From DTPU01 sp963827855 (GTDB lineage Bacteria > Planctomycetota > Phycisphaerae > Sedimentisphaerales > Anaerobacaceae): a DNA stretch of 64,000 nucleotides. Shown here piece by piece: positions 34,784 through 43,842 of this stretch. The notes beneath the pieces are model-generated. The model ran no database searches and was not told where the DNA came from. It worked only from the letters and a program-made list of their open reading frames with translations. Position numbers and translations under genes: made by a program. The stretch's first letter is position 1, and the number at the start of each line of letters is the position of its first letter. The stretch spans positions 3,782,001 through 3,846,000 of the forward strand of contig CAWHBY010000002.1 in NCBI GenBank assembly GCA_963827855.1, read 5' to 3'.

Positions 34784-36220
34784 CTACCCCAGCGACAGAT
34801 TTGCCTCGAACCGCACCTTGGCTTGGCCGATCAGGTAGAAGCTCCCGGTGATCAAGATCAGGTCTTCCTTGCCGATCGCGCTCTTGGCCAGTTGCAGGGC
34901 CTCACCCAGGCACGAGGAGGTCTGACACATCTTGTGGGAGACCTCGGAGAATCTCTCAGTCAACTCCTGGGGTGCCGCAGCCCTGGGTGAGTTGCTCCGC
35001 GTGAAGATCACCTTGTCCGCGCCATATTGCAGCTCGCGGAGCATCCCTTCGATGTCCTTGTCACTGTTGCAGCCAAAGACTACCACCATCGAGTCATAGG
35101 GGATATTCTGGCCGATGGCGTGGATCAGGGCGCGGATGCTGGCTGCATTGTGGGCGCCATCGATCATGATCCGCGGGTCCGTGCAGATTATCTCCATGCG
35201 GCCCGGCAGCGTCAGACCCTGAAGCCCCTTGGCCGCCTTCTCGTTGTCAATCGCGTAGCCGCAGGTCTTCAGTTTGTCTAGCATGGCCAGGGCCAGCCCG
35301 CAGTTGATGGCCTGGTGCCTGCCGTACAAGGGCACGCGAAGGTGTTCGAAGCGGCTAGTAGGCGTGGTCAGGCAGACCCGCGTGTGCGGCCCGTGTTCGC
35401 GGGATGTCTCGAAGCGATAGGAAAAGTCGATTTCGCCGCCCCCCGTGATGCTCAGCGGGGCCTTCACCGACAGGGCCTGGTTCTTCAGGACCTTCATGGC
35501 TGCTGGGTCCTGCTCGACCGTGACCACTGGAACGCCGGGCTTGAACACGCCGGCTTTCTCCTTGGCGATACTGTCGAGGGTATTACCCAACTGCTGCTGG
35601 TGATCGATGCTCAGGCTCGTGATGCCAATAACCTTGGGGCTGATGACATTGGTACTGTCAAGACGTCCGCCCAGACCCGTCTCGATCACCGCGATATCCA
35701 CCTCCTCGTCGGCAAAGTACATGAAGGCAAGGGCCGTCATGATCTCGAAGAAGGTGGGGGCGTCCCCTTTCTTGGTTAGCTTCTCGATGGGCGCGTGCAG
35801 CCGGTTCATCAGGCCCAGCATCTCGTCCTCATCGATCATCTGAGAATCGATGGTGATCCGCTCATGCAGATGCACCACGTGGGGAGAGGTGTAGAGGCCG
35901 ACCTTGTAGTCATTGGCCTCCAACATCCTGGCAAGCATGGTGGCAGTCGATCCCTTGCCCTTCGTCCCTGCCACATGGACCGTGTTCAGCTTCTTGTGCG
36001 GGTTGCCAACCAGGGTCAGGAGGCTCTCCATTCGCTCCAGGCTAAACGTAGTCACGTTGTAGCGGACGCGCGTTTCCTTCTCGTAATCGGTCTTCTTGAA
36101 CAGGTAGTCGATCGCCTGCTTGTAGCTACCAAATGCCCTGTCTGACTGGACCTTCCCGAGTTTGGCGGAGGACTTCTGCTGAACCTGCTTCCTAGCGGTT
36201 GTCCTTGTTTCTTTAGCCAT
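34784..36220 (-). CDS. folC: Bifunctional folylpolyglutamate synthase/dihydrofolate synthase
   Basis: 478 residues. NTVHVAGTKGKGSTATMLARML contains the ATP-binding loop of the Mur ligase-like family, followed by GLYTSPHVVHLHERITID and AVIETGLGGRLDSTNVI, all FolC landmarks. The C-terminal domain carries IMIDGAHNAASIRALI. It adds glutamate to (dihydro)folate in the cytoplasm. The N-terminal 30 residues are basic and not found in typical FolC proteins. The length is slightly above the usual 420-440. Confidence 0.93.
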   Translation of the reverse strand: MAKETRTTARKQVQQKSSAKLGKVQSDRAFGSYKQAIDYLFKKTDYEKETRVRYNVTTFSLERMESLLTLVGNPHKKLNTVHVAGTKGKGSTATMLARMLEANDYKVGLYTSPHVVHLHERITIDSQMIDEDEMLGLMNRLHAPIEKLTKKGDAPTFFEIMTALAFMYFADEEVDIAVIETGLGGRLDSTNVISPKVIGITSLSIDHQQQLGNTLDSIAKEKAGVFKPGVPVVTVEQDPAAMKVLKNQALSVKAPLSITGGGEIDFSYRFETSREHGPHTRVCLTTPTSRFEHLRVPLYGRHQAINCGLALAMLDKLKTCGYAIDNEKAAKGLQGLTLPGRMEIICTDPRIMIDGAHNAASIRALIHAIGQNIPYDSMVVVFGCNSDKDIEGMLRELQYGADKVIFTRSNSPRAAAPQELTERFSEVSHKMCQTSSCLGEALQLAKSAIGKEDLILITGSFYLIGQAKVRFEANLSLG

Positions 36221-36341
36221 GAGCCGGATATGCTAGCAGATTGCCTGGCGTAAGTCAACTTATCTGACCAGGATGGTCGCTTTTGTCTGTCCCTCGGTCA
36301 GACTTCTGGCGGCTAACGGCATGTGCGGCAATAACTTGTGC

Positions 36342-36411
36342 CCAGGCCCAAACATGCGGGCCTGGTCGGAACTGGACTCCTTCTATTAGTTTCTATGGTC
36401 TTAGGTTCTTC
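36342..36411. repeat. Hairpin plus single heptad arm (element F)
   Basis: A perfect hairpin, CCAGGCCC pairing with GGGCCTGG around an 8-nt loop (36342-36365), is followed by an arm at 36377-36411 in degenerate heptads (CTATTAG, TTTCTAT, one extra base, GTCTTAG, GTTCTTC). The last units are like those of element C. It lies about 30 nt beyond the stop of the minus-strand aminotransferase and may act as its 3' structure. No second arm is visible. Confidence 0.45.
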
Positions 36412-36442
36412 CCTGCTAATATCGCGACATCCGTCCCCGAGG

Positions 36443-37663
36443 CTACTGGTTGGCCTTGGCCTTGCGGATGGGTTTCTCCTGGATGAAACGGCTGATATTG
36501 CGGACTGCCTGGCGGAGGCGCTGTTCATTCTCCACCAGGGCGAGTCGCACGTAATTCTCACCGTTCTCGCCAAACCCGCGGCCTGGGGACACGACGACCT
36601 CCGCGTACTCCAGCAGGTCCATGGCGTAGTCCATGGTGCCCTTGCCGCGGAGGTGCTCATCAGGGATCTTGGCCCACACGAACATAGAGGCACGAGGCCT
36701 CTCCATGGACCAGCCGATTCGTTCCAGCCCATCACACAGCACGTCGCGACGTGACTGGTACTTGAGATTCTGTGAAGCGATATCCTCCTCGCAGTGCCGC
36801 ATGGCGATGATCCCGGCAATCTGGACTGCCTGGAAGATCCCGTAGTCGTAGTAGCCCTTGATCGTGGCCAGGTAGTTGACCATGTCCTTGTTGCCTGCCA
36901 CGAAGCCTATCCTGAAACCCGCCATGCTGTAAGGCTTGCTCATGGTGGTGAATTCCACACCTACTTCCTTTGCACCCTTGGCCGACAGGAAACTCGGGGC
37001 CTTGTACCCGTCAAAGCAGGTCTCGCCATACGCGAAGTCGTGGATCACTGCCAGCCCGAACCGCTTGGCCAGATGAACAACGGGCTCGAAGAATCCTTCG
37101 TCCACGGTCATTGCCGTGGGATTGTGCGGGTAGTTGAGGATCAAGAGCTTGGGTTTGGGATAGATGTGCTCACAGACCATGGTGATCGTGTCCAGGAACT
37201 TCTGGTCATTGCCCAGGGTTACTGTGATTACGTTTGCGCCCGCCAAGGCCACTCCATAGTTGTGGATGGGGAAGGCTGGGTCTGGGACGATGGCGGTGTC
37301 ACCAGTCCCCAACAGGGCCAGGCACATGTGGCTGAAGCCTTCCTTGGACCCGATGCAGGCCAGGACCTCGCTCTCCGGATCGAGACTCACGCCCCACTTC
37401 TTCTGGTACTTGATGGCGACCTCCTTGCGGAGGTTCATGATGCCCTTGGAGGCGCTATAGCGGTGGTTGCGAGGATCCTTGGCTGCCTCGCAGAGTTTGT
37501 CCACCACGATTTGGGGTGCCCCGTCCATGGGATTGCCCATGGCCAGGTCGATGATGTCCGCTCCTTGCTGACGCTTGGCCAACTTCAGGGCGTTGAGCCT
37601 CGCAAACATGTAAGGCGGCAGGCGCTTGATCCTCTGTGCTGGTTCGATCTTGTATGTTGACAT
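36443..37663 (-). CDS. PLP-dependent aminotransferase class I/II (AlaC/DapL-like)
   Basis: 406 residues of fold type I. IIDLAMGNPMDGAPQIVVDKLCEAA is the substrate-loop start, ILNYPHNPTAMTVDEGFF has the conserved NxPHNPT, and FTTMSKPYSMAGFRIGFVAG carries the PLP-binding Lys (SKxYxMxGxRIGF). Closest in pattern to the AlaC/glutamate-pyruvate transaminase group and to LL-diaminopimelate aminotransferase. Planctomycetes may use DapL, but the residues separating these cannot be judged by eye. It follows guaA on the same strand after element D. Confidence 0.88.
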   Translation of the reverse strand: MSTYKIEPAQRIKRLPPYMFARLNALKLAKRQQGADIIDLAMGNPMDGAPQIVVDKLCEAAKDPRNHRYSASKGIMNLRKEVAIKYQKKWGVSLDPESEVLACIGSKEGFSHMCLALLGTGDTAIVPDPAFPIHNYGVALAGANVITVTLGNDQKFLDTITMVCEHIYPKPKLLILNYPHNPTAMTVDEGFFEPVVHLAKRFGLAVIHDFAYGETCFDGYKAPSFLSAKGAKEVGVEFTTMSKPYSMAGFRIGFVAGNKDMVNYLATIKGYYDYGIFQAVQIAGIIAMRHCEEDIASQNLKYQSRRDVLCDGLERIGWSMERPRASMFVWAKIPDEHLRGKGTMDYAMDLLEYAEVVVSPGRGFGENGENYVRLALVENEQRLRQAVRNISRFIQEKPIRKAKANQ

Positions 37664-37836
37664 TGCCTAGTCTCACAAAGATTATGGAAAGATGAGTAAT
37701 TCCAATTGCGGCGAAACAGTCTACACGGTCTGCCTGGGTTTTCAATGTGAATTCTGGTCGTACTGCCCGACTCTACTGTCATCGGCAGACCGGCGTTTCT
37801 TTCTGAAATGCCTCCCCCATAATCACCTTATCTTGT

Positions 37837-37871
37837 GTCTTACCTCTTACCTCTTAGTTCTTACTTCTTCT
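37837..37871. repeat. Single heptad arm (element D) after guaA
   Basis: Five successive 7-bp units, GTCTTAC, CTCTTAC, CTCTTAG, TTCTTAC, TTCTTCT, end 4 nt from the guaA stop. Same unit style as elements C and F. No second arm or strong central hairpin was found. Confidence 0.55.
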
Positions 37872-37875
37872 AAGG

Positions 37876-39417
37876 TCATTCCCACTCGATGGTGGCGGGG
37901 GGCTTGCTCGATACATCGTAGACCACCCGGTTGACGCCCCTGACCTCGTTGATGATGCGGCTGGCCACCCTGGCCAACACCTCGTATGGAATCCGCGAGA
38001 AGTCTGCAGTCATGAAGTCGGTGGTGTCCACTGCCCGCAGGGCCACGACGTTTTCGTAACTCCGCTCGTCACCCATCACTCCCACCGTAGAGACAGGCAC
38101 CAGGACTGCCAGGGCCTGGGAGATGCTCCGGTACAACCCCGCTGCCCTGATCTCGTCTATCAGGATCTCGTCTGCGGCCCGCAAGGTATCGAGCCTCTTG
38201 GCTGTCACCTCGCCGATGACGCGGACTGCCAGGCCCGGCCCTGGAAATGGGTGGCGCCAGACGATGTCCTCGGGCAGGCCCAGATACTCGCCCACCAGCC
38301 GTACCTCGTCCTTGAACAGGTCTCTCAGGGGCTCGACCAGCTCGAAGCCCAGTTTCTCGGGCAGGCCGCCGACGTTGTGGTGCAACTTGATGTTGGCGGC
38401 CGGGTTGCCATCCTTGGACCCCGACTCGATGACGTCAGGATACAGGGTCCCTTGTGCCAGGAACTTGGCGCCCTTGATCTTGGCCGCCTCGGAGGCGAAG
38501 GCCGAGATGAACTCTCGGCCTATGATCTTGCGTTTCTGCTGCGGGTCCGTGACTCCGGCCAGAGTGGAGAGGAATGGTTCGGACCAGTCGACCACCCTAA
38601 GATCGAGGTGGAAATGATCCCGAAACGTGGCGACCACGTCCCCTCGCTCGTTCTTCCGAAGGAGGCCATTGTCTACGAAGATGCAGGTCAGTTGATCTCC
38701 GATCGCCTTGTGCAAGAGCGAGGCGGTGACCGAGGAATCCACGCCGCCGCTAAGCCCGCAGATCACGTGTGCCTTGCCCACCTGGCCCTGGATACTTGCC
38801 ACGGACTCGGCCACGAAGTCGCTCATCTTCCAGTCTCCAGTGCACTGGCAGATGTCGTAGAGGAAGTTCTTCAGGATGACCGATCCTTTGGGCGTGTGGG
38901 CAACCTCAGGGTGGAACTGAACGCCATAGAACCGCTGGGCGCGGTGCCGCACTGCGGCATAGGGGCAGGTCCGCGTGGTCGCCAGGGTCTCAAATGCATC
39001 GCTCAGGGTCTCGACCTGGTCACCGTGGCTGGCCCACACCAGGGTCGTGTCCGGCATCAGGGAGAAGAGGTCGCTCTTGTCCAGGATCGTCAGGTCTGCA
39101 CGGCCATACTCCCGGTGTTTGGCGGGCAGGATCTTGGATCCCAGGATCTGGCAGCCCAACTGCATTCCATAGCAGATCCCCAGGATGGGTACGCCTAGGT
39201 TGAAGAGGGCTGCGTCGCACCGCGGCGCCTTGGCGTCATATACGCTGGCAGGCCCGCCAGACAGGATGATCCCCTTGAGGGGCCAGGTGGCCAGCTCCTT
39301 GGCTGGCACGTCGGCCCTGAACAGTCGAGAGAAGACGTTGTGCTCCCGGACCCGGCGAGTGATAAGCTGGCCGTACTGGCTGCCGAAGTCCAGGATGGCG
39401 ATCATCTGGTTGGTCAT
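37876..39417 (-). CDS. guaA: GMP synthase (glutamine-hydrolysing)
   Basis: 513 residues, complete. The class I amidotransferase half has ILSGGPASVYD, GICYGMQLGCQ with the nucleophilic Cys, and VQFHPEVAHTPKG with the catalytic His-Pro-Glu. The ATP-pyrophosphatase half has VICGLSGGVDSSVTASLLHKA (PP-loop), and the C-terminal dimerisation domain ends in KPPATIEWE, the typical GuaA end. It aminates XMP to GMP. Its ATG overlaps the guaB stop by one base (TAATG), so the two are translationally coupled. Confidence 0.97.
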   Translation of the reverse strand: MTNQMIAILDFGSQYGQLITRRVREHNVFSRLFRADVPAKELATWPLKGIILSGGPASVYDAKAPRCDAALFNLGVPILGICYGMQLGCQILGSKILPAKHREYGRADLTILDKSDLFSLMPDTTLVWASHGDQVETLSDAFETLATTRTCPYAAVRHRAQRFYGVQFHPEVAHTPKGSVILKNFLYDICQCTGDWKMSDFVAESVASIQGQVGKAHVICGLSGGVDSSVTASLLHKAIGDQLTCIFVDNGLLRKNERGDVVATFRDHFHLDLRVVDWSEPFLSTLAGVTDPQQKRKIIGREFISAFASEAAKIKGAKFLAQGTLYPDVIESGSKDGNPAANIKLHHNVGGLPEKLGFELVEPLRDLFKDEVRLVGEYLGLPEDIVWRHPFPGPGLAVRVIGEVTAKRLDTLRAADEILIDEIRAAGLYRSISQALAVLVPVSTVGVMGDERSYENVVALRAVDTTDFMTADFSRIPYEVLARVASRIINEVRGVNRVVYDVSSKPPATIEWE

Positions 39418-40892
39418 TAGGATTCCAGGGGGGGGGCGGCAGAGTAGTTGGGGGCCTCGCGAGTGATCAGAATGTCGTGCGGGTGCGATTCACTGACCGA
39501 GGCAGGGCTGACGCGGACAAAGCGGCCCTTTTCGCCCAAGGCCTCGATCGTGCGGGTCCCGCAGTAACCCATGCCTGCACGCAGGCCGCCCACCAACTGA
39601 TACACGAAGTCACTCAGCACTCCACGGTAGGGCACCCGGCCTTCGACGCCCTCCGGTACCAGCTTGCCGGTGTCCACCGTGCTGTCCTGGCCGTACCGCT
39701 CTGCAGAGCCCCGCACCATGGCGCCCAGCGAGCCCATGCCGCGGTACTCCTTGAACTGACGGCCCTTGTAGATGACCAACTGCCCCGGGCTCTCCTTGAG
39801 GCCCGCGAACAACGATCCCAGCATCACGGTCGATGCGCCGGCAGCCAGGGCCTTGGTGATGTCGCCCGAGTGGCGTATCCCGCCGTCAGCGATGACCGGG
39901 ATGTGGTGTTTGGCCGCGACCGCAGCACAGTCCATGATGGCCGTGATCTGCGGTACGCCCGCGCCGGAGATGATCCGCGTGGTGCAGATCGCGCCTGGCC
40001 CAATGCCGACCTTGATGGCATCTGCGCCGGCCTTGATGAGGTCTTCGGCCGCCTCAGCAGTGGCGATGTTGCCTGCGATAACCTCGATCTTGTGTTTGGC
40101 CTTCACGGCCTTGAGGGTCTCGATGACGTTCTTGGAATGGCCATGCGCGGTGTCGACCACGATGATGTCCACGTCCGCCTCGATCAACGCCTCGATCCGA
40201 TCGTAGTCGTGCACACCCACTGCTGCGCCTACGCGGATCCGGCCGCGATGGTCCCTGGCGGCCTTGGGGTATTGCTGTACCCGGTCGATATCCCTCATGG
40301 TGATCAGGCCTGCCAGTGTGCCGTTGGGATGGACCAGCAGGAGCTTCTCGACCTTGCGTTCCTGAAGGATACCCTTGGCCTGCTCCAGCGTGGTGTCTGC
40401 CGGGCCTGTGACCAGGTTGGTCTTGGTCATGACTGCGCCGATCGACACGCCATAGTCCTTGAGGAACTTCAGATCCCGCCGGGTCAGGATGCCCACCAGC
40501 TTCTTGCCCTTGACGATGGGGATGCCTGAGACGTTCTGTTCCTGCATGACCTCCAAGGCACGTTTGACGGGCTCATCGGGCGACAACGTGACGGGGTCCA
40601 GAATGACCCCATGCTCGGATCGCTTGACCTTGGCCACCTCCCGCCTCTGGGCCTCGATCGAGAGATTCTTGTGGATGATCCCGACCCCACCCTCCTGGGC
40701 CAGGGCAATGGCGAGGGCGGATTCCGTGACCGTGTCCATGGCTGCGGAGGTGATCGGAATGTTGATCTTGATGTTCTGGGTCAGAGAGGTGCTGGTATCC
40801 ACCTCACTGGGCAGGAAATCACTCCTGCCGGGGATGAGGAGGACATCATCAAAGGTGATGCCTTCTGATACGATCTTGCGACTATGGTCCAT
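39417..40892 (-). CDS. guaB: Inosine-5'-monophosphate dehydrogenase
   Basis: 491 residues. ITFDDVLLIPGRSDFLPSEVDTSTSLT and IPITSAAMDTVTESALAIALAQEGGVGIIHKNLS open the TIM barrel. Two CBS domains (about residues 95-205) carry VMTKTNLVTGPADTT and similar. KVGIGPGAICTTRIISGAG holds the catalytic Cys, and RGMGSLGAM the flap-side loop. It oxidises IMP to XMP, the substrate of GuaA encoded immediately downstream. The hairpin-rich island at 41122-41576 lies upstream and may contain its promoter. Confidence 0.97.
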   Translation of the reverse strand: MDHSRKIVSEGITFDDVLLIPGRSDFLPSEVDTSTSLTQNIKINIPITSAAMDTVTESALAIALAQEGGVGIIHKNLSIEAQRREVAKVKRSEHGVILDPVTLSPDEPVKRALEVMQEQNVSGIPIVKGKKLVGILTRRDLKFLKDYGVSIGAVMTKTNLVTGPADTTLEQAKGILQERKVEKLLLVHPNGTLAGLITMRDIDRVQQYPKAARDHRGRIRVGAAVGVHDYDRIEALIEADVDIIVVDTAHGHSKNVIETLKAVKAKHKIEVIAGNIATAEAAEDLIKAGADAIKVGIGPGAICTTRIISGAGVPQITAIMDCAAVAAKHHIPVIADGGIRHSGDITKALAAGASTVMLGSLFAGLKESPGQLVIYKGRQFKEYRGMGSLGAMVRGSAERYGQDSTVDTGKLVPEGVEGRVPYRGVLSDFVYQLVGGLRAGMGYCGTRTIEALGEKGRFVRVSPASVSESHPHDILITREAPNYSAAPPLES

Positions 40893-41121
40893 CCTTCGCT
40901 CCTGAAAGCGTGAGCCCTTACATGGGCGGAAACCGGCAATATAATCCTACGGCCAGGGGCAGTCAAACCATTTTGAAACCAGGCGATGGCCTGGCAGGGG
41001 CCAGGGCGAACGCAAAGTCCCTCCTGTACATCGCGAGGATAGGAAGAGGTTCCTGGCCGCACATGCCCTTTCTTGTGGCCCCGGCCTGTGGCCGCGTTGG
41101 CCAGGAGAACTGAAGGAGTTT

Positions 41122-41576
41122 CTTTGCCGCGAATAAACGCGAATGCACGCGAATAGCTGCCCCCGGTTCCGGTAGGTTGGGCTTGCTCGTGGCATCGCCG
41201 TACGCGACGCTTCGCGTCTACCGGTACGCCGTGGCGTACCGGGCGAGCTGCGCTGGCCTCCATTCTGCGAGCCAGCTCGCTCCATGGAGTCCTGCTTGCT
41301 CACGTGCGTACGGCTCAGTCCCCCAGCGAAAGTCCCATCAGATCAGTCTCTTCATGCGAAGGGATGTACCGCCCACAGCCCAAGCCGCAGGATCAAGGCC
41401 TAGGAAGGGGACGCGTTCCAGGCTTGCCTGGAAAAGCGGGCCATTCCGTAGGCCGCCCTTGGACCGTAGGTCCAAGGCACGGCGCAGCCGTGGATCGGGC
41501 GGCGGAGCTACGAGTGTGGCCAACCCCCACGACCCCGCGCCAGCATTCGCGCGTATTCGCGTCATTCGCGGCAAAA
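41122..41576. repeat. Hairpin array flanked by inverted CGCGAAT repeats (element E)
   Basis: The left arm (41124-41155) has TTTGCCGCGAAT then CGCGAAT twice more at 10-bp steps. The right arm (41544-41575) is the same read on the other strand, at 9-10 bp steps. Between the arms at least six perfect stems follow each other: GACGC/GCGTC (41206-41218), CCGGTACGCC/GGCGTACCGG with a 2-nt loop (41221-41242), CTCCATGGAG (41280-41289), TTCCAGGC/GCCTGGAA (41416-41433), CCTTGGACC/GGTCCAAGG (41457-41477) and CACGGC/GCCGTG (41478-41492). Open frames crossing it are rich in Arg, Ser and Pro and do not look coding. Confidence 0.6.
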
Positions 41577-41749
41577 AACCAAAGACGTTTCCCAGCCAGT
41601 CACGCCCGCGACTGCATCGGGCTGTCCGCCTGCGGCGGATGACAGAGAACCTACATCTCCTTGAAGCAGGCCGACTTTGCGATTGCCCTGCCCCGGAGGG
41701 GCCGAGCCATCCTTGAACCAGGTGTCCACCATTGTATACTAGAGGGCTC

Positions 41750-41927
41750 AGAGACTCTCTCAAAACCTGTTCCTACTGCGATCGGCTGCGAAGCCCTGGT
41801 GCTGCGTTGTCGGCGGAAAAGGTTCTCGACGTGCCTACAAGCACGCCTCCGAGCCTTTTCCGCCTGCCGCCTTGCCCCCGGGCTCCTCGCTCGATCTCGT
41901 CGCGAAACAGGTTCTGAGAGAGTCTCT
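41750..41927. repeat. 178-bp near-palindrome (MITE-like or cruciform element)
   Basis: The outer 22 bp (starting AGAGACTCTCTCA, 41750-41771) are the reverse complement of 41906-41927 with one mismatch. Inside, GGCGGAAAAGG (41812-41822) pairs perfectly with CCTTTTCCGCC (41854-41864), and CGTGC with GCACG (about 41830-41845) around CTACAA. The arms between these also align with frequent matches, so the whole folds into one long stem. It has no coding content. It ends 46 nt before the start of the cytochrome gene and may carry or disturb its promoter. Confidence 0.72.
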
Positions 41928-41973
41928 ACAGCCTGTGGGGTTCGGGCGGCCGGCAAGGGAAAGGACAAAGGTC

Positions 41974-43830
41974 ATGGTTGGATGGTTGAATCAGGGTCAG
42001 ACCCAACGACAGGGCCGGAAGGCGGCCTGGCGGGGCCTTGCCCTGATCTTCGCTGTGGCCTTTGTTCTCTCGCTCGTAACCGACACACCGGCTGCGGGCC
42101 CCACCCGGTACGCCTCACCCTGTAGCCTGGCAGTGAGCAAGGACGCTACAGTCGTCTATGTCGCGGAGCATTCCGCCAAGCAGGTGGTCTCATTGGACCG
42201 GCTCAGGAGACGGATCAGTGGCAGGATTGACTTGTCCCAGGCCCCCAATGACCTGGCGGTCTCGCCCTCAGGAGAGGTCCTCTGGGTAGCTGCAGGGGAT
42301 GCAGAGGGTAGGATCTTGGTGGTGGACAAGGCCCTTCGCAAGGTGCTCAAGGAGATCGCGGTAGGCCATACACCCATGGCGCCTGTGCCTGCGCCGGACT
42401 GCAGAGTCCTCTTTGTGTGCAACCGCTTCAGCGATGACGTCTCCGTGGTCGACCTTCAGAGTGGGGCCCAGGTCAGCCGCATACCCGTGGCGAGGGAGCC
42501 GGTTGCAGCGGCCATCACACCTGACGCTACAGCCTTGTGGGTGGCCAACCACCTGCCCGTAGGTCCGGCCGATGCCAATAGCGTGGCAGCCCAGGTCTCG
42601 ATCATCGACGTGGCACAACGCAAACGCGTGGCTGACGTCCTGCTTCCCAATGGCAGCAGCAGCCTGCGGGGCATCTGCGTCAGCGCAGATGGCCGGTATG
42701 CCTATGTTACACACGTCCTTGCCCGGTACCAGGAGCCCACGACCCAACTGGACCGGGGGTGGATGAACACCAACGCCCTGAGCATCATCGACGTCGCAGG
42801 CCGTAGGTGGCTCAATACGGTCCTGCTCGATGACGTGGACTGCGGCACCGCCAATCCCTGGGCCGTGGCCTGCACGGCCGACGGCCGGTGGATCTGCGCG
42901 ACCTCTGCAGGCACGCACGAGCTGAGCGTGATCGATGCCAGGGGGCTGCACGCCAAGCTGTCCGGATGCCCCACACCTGCGACGGTGCCCGACGACCTGG
43001 CCTTCCTGGCGGATCTGCGGGTCAGGGTCAGGCTCAAAGGGACAGGACCCCGCAGCCTCGCCATAGCCGGCTCAGAGGCGTATGTCGGTGAGTACTTCAG
43101 CGATTCAGTGGCCATCGTGGATCTCGGCGGACTGGCCCAGATCGCTGCGGTGCAGCTCGACACACCGGCAGTGATGACCCTGGCCCGGCAGGGTGAGAGC
43201 CTGTTCAACGATGGGACCTGGTGCTTCCAGAAATGGCAGAGCTGTGCAAGCTGCCATCCGGACGCGGCCACCGACGGACTGAACTGGGACCTGCTCAATG
43301 ATGGCATCGCCAGCTACAAGAACACCAAGAGCCTGCTGCTATCCGGCCGGACCCCGCCCATGATGGCGACCGGCTCGCGGGCCAACCTCAAGATCGCCAC
43401 CAGGGCGGGCATGAAGTTCGTTCAGTTCTCCCTCAGGACGGAGCCGGAGGCACTGGCCCTGGATGCCTTTCTCAGCTCCCTGGAGCCTGTCGCCAGCCCC
43501 CACCTGGTCTTGGGCCATCTGAGCGAGGCGGCTGAGCGGGGCAAGGCCTTGTTCATGTCTGCAGGGTGCGGCAGATGTCACAACGGGCCGCTCCTGACGA
43601 ACCTGCGGACCGTTGACGTACAGACAGCCAGGGGCACGGATGCGGGCAGGCCTCTCGACACGCCCACCCTGGTCAACGTGTGGCGGACTGCGCCCTACCT
43701 CTATGAGGGCCAGGCTGCGACCATGAGAGAGGTCCTGACGACCTGCAATGCCGACGCACAGCACGGGGATACCTCAGCCATGAGCGAGCAGGAGATCGGC
43801 GACCTGGCAGAGTACGTGCTGTCCCTTTGA
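41974..43830 (+). CDS. Beta-propeller (YVTN-type) protein with C-terminal di-heme cytochrome c domain
   Basis: 618 residues. An N-terminal signal segment (GLALIFAVAFVLSLVTDTPAA) leads to a periplasmic or surface protein. About residues 45-400 hold seven-bladed-propeller repeats such as YVAEHSAKQVVSLD, VLWVAAGDAEGRILVVDK and LFVCNRFSDDVSVVDL, of the YVTN type. Two c-type heme sites follow, CASCH at about residue 424 and CGRCH at about residue 532, in a MauG/di-heme peroxidase-like C-terminal part. It is a likely electron-transfer or oxidase partner of the HZS-alpha-like cytochrome encoded next. A longer frame would start inside the upstream palindrome, so this ATG is preferred. Confidence 0.83.
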   Translation: MVGWLNQGQTQRQGRKAAWRGLALIFAVAFVLSLVTDTPAAGPTRYASPCSLAVSKDATVVYVAEHSAKQVVSLDRLRRRISGRIDLSQAPNDLAVSPSGEVLWVAAGDAEGRILVVDKALRKVLKEIAVGHTPMAPVPAPDCRVLFVCNRFSDDVSVVDLQSGAQVSRIPVAREPVAAAITPDATALWVANHLPVGPADANSVAAQVSIIDVAQRKRVADVLLPNGSSSLRGICVSADGRYAYVTHVLARYQEPTTQLDRGWMNTNALSIIDVAGRRWLNTVLLDDVDCGTANPWAVACTADGRWICATSAGTHELSVIDARGLHAKLSGCPTPATVPDDLAFLADLRVRVRLKGTGPRSLAIAGSEAYVGEYFSDSVAIVDLGGLAQIAAVQLDTPAVMTLARQGESLFNDGTWCFQKWQSCASCHPDAATDGLNWDLLNDGIASYKNTKSLLLSGRTPPMMATGSRANLKIATRAGMKFVQFSLRTEPEALALDAFLSSLEPVASPHLVLGHLSEAAERGKALFMSAGCGRCHNGPLLTNLRTVDVQTARGTDAGRPLDTPTLVNVWRTAPYLYEGQAATMREVLTTCNADAQHGDTSAMSEQEIGDLAEYVLSL

Positions 43831-43842
43831 CGTGAGAGGTGC

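Noticed and set aside
38251..39198. Long open frame opposite guaA (315 codons)
   Set aside because: Antisense to a certain gene in GC-rich DNA, with no motif and composition typical of a complementary frame. Similar frames opposite guaB, the HZS-alpha-like gene, the permease and wbjD were dropped for the same reason.
19839..41576. CRISPR array as explanation for the short repeats
   Set aside because: Units are 7-10 bp, degenerate and without spacers, and no cas gene is present in the window.
41177..41716. 179-codon open frame on the plus strand
   Set aside because: Runs across perfect palindromes and inverted repeats; rich in Arg, Ser, Pro; no recognisable domain or RBS. It is better explained as a structured non-coding region.
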